The notes beneath the pieces were generated by a model. It had not been told where the DNA came from and ran no database searches. It saw only the letters and a list, made by a program, of their open reading frames with translations. Positions 60,789-64,000 of a stretch of DNA of 64,000 nt are shown piece by piece (within the stretch, counting starts at the first letter, position 1; each line of letters starts with the position of its first letter). This DNA comes from Methylobacter sp. (lineage in GTDB: Bacteria > Pseudomonadota > Gammaproteobacteria > Methylococcales > Methylomonadaceae). The position numbers were made by a program, and so were the translations under genes. The stretch spans positions 1 through 64,000 of the forward strand of contig JAUXTH010000006.1 of NCBI GenBank assembly GCA_030679035.1, written 5' to 3'.

Positions 60789-62420
60789 ATGAAAACGACG
60801 ACTGATTTGCAACGCCGCAAACTCTTAAAATATACCGCAATCGGTATCGCCGGAGCGGTCACTTACCCGAGCTGGACGCAGGCGGCCGGCGAGTTTGTCA
60901 GAGTCAATAAACCGTCTACCGATTTTCTTCCCGACGTTGAGATTGAACTGGCGATGAACACGGCCGAGGTAGCCATTTTAAAGGGCGAGAAAACCCGTGT
61001 ATGGAAAATCACCGGCAAGGTCATCAAAGGCGATTCAGGGGTGCTTGATAATAATGAAGGCACTTATCTGGCCCCTACCCTGCGCTTTAAAAAAGGGCAA
61101 AAAGTCAGGCTGATTCTTAGCAACAGTTTACCCGCGCAATCGATTCTGCATTGGCATGGTCTGCATGTGCCTGCCAACATGGACGGCAACCCCATGTATG
61201 CGATCAATCGCGGCGAAGCCTTTGTCTATGAGTTTGAGATACTCAACCGGGCGGGCACCTACTTTTATCACGCCCATACCCACGGCGTAACAGCCAGACA
61301 GGTCTATTCGGGCTTGGCGGGTCTGTTAATCGTCAGCGATGACCAGGAACAGGCGCTGCATTTGCCGAGCGGCGACCACGATGTGCCGCTGGTGATCCAG
61401 GATCGCAGTTTTGACGGCCAAAACCAGCTGGTTTATTCGGCTAACATGATGCAGCGCATGCAGGGCTTTTTAGGCGACCAGATTCTGGTCAACGGCAGGC
61501 CTGATTTTGTGTTGCCGGTGGCGACGCGCGCCTACCGGCTCCGGCTGGTCAACGGCTCTAATTCCCGCATTTATAAACTCGCCTGGAATGACGGCACACC
61601 TATGACCGTCATTGGCGTTGACGGCGGCTTGCTGGAAAAGCCCGAACAACATGCTTATGTGATGATGGCGCCGGGACAGAGGCGGGAATTATGGGTGGAC
61701 TTTAGCAAACTGGAAATAGGCACCGAGCTGACCTTGCGCAGCCTCCAGTTTGACATCGACACGCACAGCGGCATGGGCATGATGGGCAGACGCGGCGGCA
61801 TGATGGGGCACGGCATGATGGGTCACGGACACGGCATGATGGGCGGCATGATGTCGGCCAGCTCTCTTACTTTAGGATCGGACTACCCGATCTTAAAAAT
61901 CCGGGTCTCCCAAAAGGAGCAAGGCGACAATACCTTGCCGAAGACGCTGACCCCGATCACCGAACTGCATACCAAGAACGCTGCCAATACGGGCAATCCG
62001 AAAACCATCGCCTTATCCATGGCGCATATGTCGGCACTGCTTAATGGCCGCTCTTATAAAATGGACGACATTCAACCGGATGAAATCATTCCGGTCAACA
62101 GCCTGCAATTAATCGAGTTCGATAACGGTTTTGATGGCGGCAGGCACGGCATGATGATGGATATGCCGCATCCTATGCATTTGCATGGCGAACAGTTTCA
62201 GATCGTCAAGCGGGAAGTAAGTTCGCATGTTACCGATAACTACGCCAGCGTCTCATCAGGATTGATAGATAGCGGCTGGCAGGATACGGTGCTGGTGATG
62301 CCGGGCGAGAAGGTCACAATCTTAAAACCGTTTAATGATTTTAAAGGCCTGTTCATGTACCACTGCCACAACCTGGAACATGAGGACATGGGCATGATGC
62401 GGGATTTTCTTATTAAATAA
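60789..62420 (+). CDS. Tat-exported multicopper oxidase, CueO/CopA-like with Met-rich segment
   Basis: A 543-residue periplasmic copper enzyme. A Tat signal is present (TDLQRRKLLKYTAIGIAGAV; residues about 6-25). The copper ligands are complete: ILHWHGLHVPANMDG, FYHAHTHG, HPMHLHGEQFQ and MYHCHNLEHEDMGM. Residues about 329-356 are Met/His/Gly-rich (MMGHGMMGHGHGMMGGMM), like the cuprous-ion-binding Met-rich arm of CueO. It probably oxidises Cu(I) and protects the periplasm. A TPR membrane protein follows downstream after a repeat element. Confidence 0.94.
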   Translation: MKTTTDLQRRKLLKYTAIGIAGAVTYPSWTQAAGEFVRVNKPSTDFLPDVEIELAMNTAEVAILKGEKTRVWKITGKVIKGDSGVLDNNEGTYLAPTLRFKKGQKVRLILSNSLPAQSILHWHGLHVPANMDGNPMYAINRGEAFVYEFEILNRAGTYFYHAHTHGVTARQVYSGLAGLLIVSDDQEQALHLPSGDHDVPLVIQDRSFDGQNQLVYSANMMQRMQGFLGDQILVNGRPDFVLPVATRAYRLRLVNGSNSRIYKLAWNDGTPMTVIGVDGGLLEKPEQHAYVMMAPGQRRELWVDFSKLEIGTELTLRSLQFDIDTHSGMGMMGRRGGMMGHGMMGHGHGMMGGMMSASSLTLGSDYPILKIRVSQKEQGDNTLPKTLTPITELHTKNAANTGNPKTIALSMAHMSALLNGRSYKMDDIQPDEIIPVNSLQLIEFDNGFDGGRHGMMMDMPHPMHLHGEQFQIVKREVSSHVTDNYASVSSGLIDSGWQDTVLVMPGEKVTILKPFNDFKGLFMYHCHNLEHEDMGMMRDFLIK

Positions 62421-62499
62421 CTGATGTTACGCAGTTATTCGAATTTAGACTGCATTAACATTTTTATTATTAAAGCGTCGCTGTTGCGACGGTTTATTT

Positions 62500-62745
62500 T
62501 TAATCGGGTTCTCGCACCCGAGGGCGAGTTACTTTCTTTTGCTTCGCCAAAAGAAAGTAACCAAAGAAAAGGCGACCCGGTTGCCGCTTATTTCCTGCGC
62601 TCCTCGCTTTTGTCGAGGGTTAGCAGAAGGGGCTCCTGCCCCTCTGCTGACGTGCGGCATCCATGCCGCACCCCTGACGGGCTATTCTCGACAAAAGCTC
62701 CGGTGCTCGGCGCGGCAAACGGGAGAAGTACCGTCCGTGCGTAAC
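62500..62745. repeat. Large dispersed repeat with TTACTTTCTTTTGCTTCGCC core
   Basis: About 245 bases between the oxidase and the TPR gene. TTACTTTCTTTTG and CAAAAGAAAGTAA form a 13-base palindrome (62530-62561) around CTTCGC, followed by CCAAAGAAAAGGCGACCC, a GGGGCTCCTGCCCC-type hairpin (62629-62642), and GTGCGGCATCCATGCCGCAC (62653-62672), then CTATTCTCGACAAAAGCTCC. The element is of a kind widely dispersed in Proteobacteria. Frames open across it are not credible as genes. Confidence 0.85.
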
Positions 62746-62787
62746 ATCAGTTATAAACTACATAATTTAGAATTGGAGTTGAATCAA

Positions 62788-63618
62788 ATGTTAAAACCCA
62801 CCATTATTAGCCTCGCACTGCTGTTTTTAGCCGCGCCTGCTTTTGCCGAAGAAGAACCCACGATGCATCAGGTCTATTTGGCAGCTGAAGCAGGGAAGTT
62901 TAATGAGGCGCAGTCCATGATGGACAAGGTGCTGCATGACCATCCCAACAGCGCCAAGGCGCACTTTGTCGAAGCCGAGTTACTGGCAAAACAAGGCTTG
63001 TTAAGTAACGCCAGCGTTGAACTGGGTACCGCTGAGCGCCTACAGCCTGGATTGCCTTTTGCGAAGCCGGAGGCGGTGACGCATCTTAAAAACCGCATTT
63101 CTTCCGCACCCCATGGCGCAGCGCAGCCAAACAATGCCGCTCAAAGCATGCCGTCTGCCGTTAAAGATTGGATGCCGTGGGGACTTCTGATCTTAGGTAT
63201 TGGTTTAGTGGTATTGTTCATTGGCTACATGAGTCGGCGAAATTCCAATAGGGTTCCCGCCAATAGCTATGGCGGTAATGCTCCCGGCTCAAACATGTCG
63301 CCTGTCGGCGCGAATGGAGCCGGTCCGGTCATGGGGCAACCGGCGGCGGGCGGAGTGGGCTCCGGTATTATGGGGAGTCTGGCAACAGGGGCAGCCTTGG
63401 GTGCCGGAGTCGTGGCAGGTGAAGCGCTGATGCACCACTTTATTGATGGCGATAAGAATAACGTTATTCCCGAACAGCCTCATCATGACACCTCTCCATG
63501 GAGCGCCCCCAGCAACATCAGCGATAATGACGATATGGGCGGCACTGATTTTGGTGTAGCGGACGCATCCTCATGGGATGACGATGGGGCAGGTGATGGT
63601 GGAGACGATTGGACTTAA
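62788..63618 (+). CDS. Periplasm-facing TPR protein with one membrane helix and acidic tail
   Basis: A 276-residue protein. Signal peptide (residues 1-20, ending PAFAEEE), TPR-like helices in about 21-105 (VYLAAEAGKFNEAQSMMDKV, HPNSAKAHFVEAELLAKQGL), a membrane helix at about 131-149 (GLLILGIGLVVLFIGYM), a Gly-rich stretch with another hydrophobic patch (GSLATGAALGAGVVAGEALM), and an acidic Trp-containing tail (DDDGAGDGGDDW). The frame is open to 62539 through a repeat, but ATG 62788 has GGAG upstream and starts the signal peptide. It resembles small TPR membrane proteins of unknown role. It may be linked to the copper oxidase by position. Confidence 0.82.
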   Translation: MLKPTIISLALLFLAAPAFAEEEPTMHQVYLAAEAGKFNEAQSMMDKVLHDHPNSAKAHFVEAELLAKQGLLSNASVELGTAERLQPGLPFAKPEAVTHLKNRISSAPHGAAQPNNAAQSMPSAVKDWMPWGLLILGIGLVVLFIGYMSRRNSNRVPANSYGGNAPGSNMSPVGANGAGPVMGQPAAGGVGSGIMGSLATGAALGAGVVAGEALMHHFIDGDKNNVIPEQPHHDTSPWSAPSNISDNDDMGGTDFGVADASSWDDDGAGDGGDDWT

Positions 63619-63668
63619 TGTGCAGTATGAGACCATCTCTTATTTTCATTCTTTAACCGAACCAGATA

Positions 63669-63960
63669 ATGACGTCACGCTACAAACAACTAAACCTCAT
63701 TGCAGTGGTAACAACTGCGATATTACTCGTCGCTTGTACTGAAAAGGCAGCCGACAGCAACCCGGCAAAAACAGTCGTGCCTCCTGTGACCACTGTGTCA
63801 GAAGACAAGATCGCTCAATGGCAAAGGGAAGCGCAAGCGGGGGATCCTGATGCGCAATACAACCTCGCTTATCAAGGCTCTTGAGTTATATCAGCAAGCC
63901 GCAGATCAGGGTCATTCTGCGGCGCAAAATAATCTAGATGCGATGAGCTCATTGAAGTAA
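63669..63960 (+). pseudogene. Sel1-repeat lipoprotein, disrupted by an internal deletion/frameshift
   Basis: The open frame from ATG 63669 codes for a lipoprotein signal with lipobox LVAC (about residue 23) and the start of a Sel1 repeat (AGDPDAQYNLAY), then stops at 63884. In the +1 frame the repeat resumes at about 63869 with KALELYQQAADQGHSAAQNN and ends at TAA 63960. Between the two parts, the 12 or so residues that should join a Sel1 repeat are missing. The simplest reading is a deletion that broke the gene. Sel1 proteins are usually scaffolds. Confidence 0.8.
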
Positions 63961-64000
63961 ATGGAATCCTTTTAAAATGCTTAATCAGATCAAACTTTTT
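63961..64000. other. Window end
   Basis: The last 40 bases after the disrupted Sel1 gene carry an ATG at 63961 and 63978, but too little is visible to call a gene. Confidence 0.3.

Noticed and set aside
62424-62744. 106-residue frame downstream of the copper oxidase
   Set aside because: Most of it is encoded by the dispersed repeat at 62500-62745, so it is a frame created by repeat sequence.

Overview
The window reads as a chromosomal segment of a gammaproteobacterium. The evidence is a Pseudomonas-type polar flagellar export/motor operon (fliLMNOPQR-flhBA-flhFG-fliA-motCD), a FimV/HubP-type pole organiser beside asd, PilU-type retraction ATPases, and small families (DUF1415, DUF2288, DUF2802) typical of that class. 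The repeat content and several protein sequences resemble methanotrophs of the Methylococcales, but no methane or methanol oxidation gene lies here, so the order-level guess is inference.

Layout. 1-9.1 kb: an inverted-repeat fragment, a small unknown gene, a MOSC protein, a Na/Pi cotransporter, then a reverse-strand block with a 1275-residue nuclease-like/P-loop (STAND-like) protein preceded by a short HicB-HicA pair, a YgjP-type metallopeptidase lacking a normal start codon, and a repeat cluster. 9.1-10.4 kb: truncated haemoglobin and a Bax-inhibitor-1 protein. 10.4-23.5 kb: one long reverse-strand flagellar operon with no chemotaxis genes between fliA and motC. 23.9-32.5 kb: an orphan receiver/Hpt protein, fimV with tandem repeats, asd, adk, a CBS protein and small conserved genes. 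32.5-44.5 kb: a secreted avidin-family protein, rhlE, moaA, a SIR2-TPR protein bracketed by REP palindromes, a REP-associated transposase, a MutT-ThiE fusion, argJ, a fused nucleotidyltransferase-HEPN protein, a CDF transporter, and a TusA plus PP-loop ATPase pair. 44.6-53.9 kb: two PilU-type ATPases, a cNMP/rhodanese protein, a fatty-acid-hydroxylase-family membrane protein, a GMC oxidoreductase and an ExaC-like aldehyde dehydrogenase. 54-64 kb: a repeat mosaic, a large soluble sensory protein ending in a CheW domain, tsaB, a YoaA/DinG helicase, a Tat-exported multicopper oxidase with a membrane TPR protein behind it, and a broken Sel1 lipoprotein gene.

Working together. The flagellar operon builds the polar export gate, C-ring and a second-type stator (MotCD). 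FlhF/FlhG and FimV/HubP place polar machines, the two PilU ATPases serve type IV pili, and the CheW-tailed sensor and orphan Hpt protein are candidate inputs to chemosensory or phosphorelay signalling. The best candidates for undescribed biology are the nuclease-STAND protein with its HicBA pair, the REP-bracketed SIR2-TPR gene, the single-chain nucleotidyltransferase-HEPN protein in the argJ cluster, the secreted avidin, and a palindromic element that has multiplied in frame inside flhF. Several families of small palindromic repeats (REP-like) occupy most intergenic gaps, and some supply stop codons or C-terminal residues of flanking genes.
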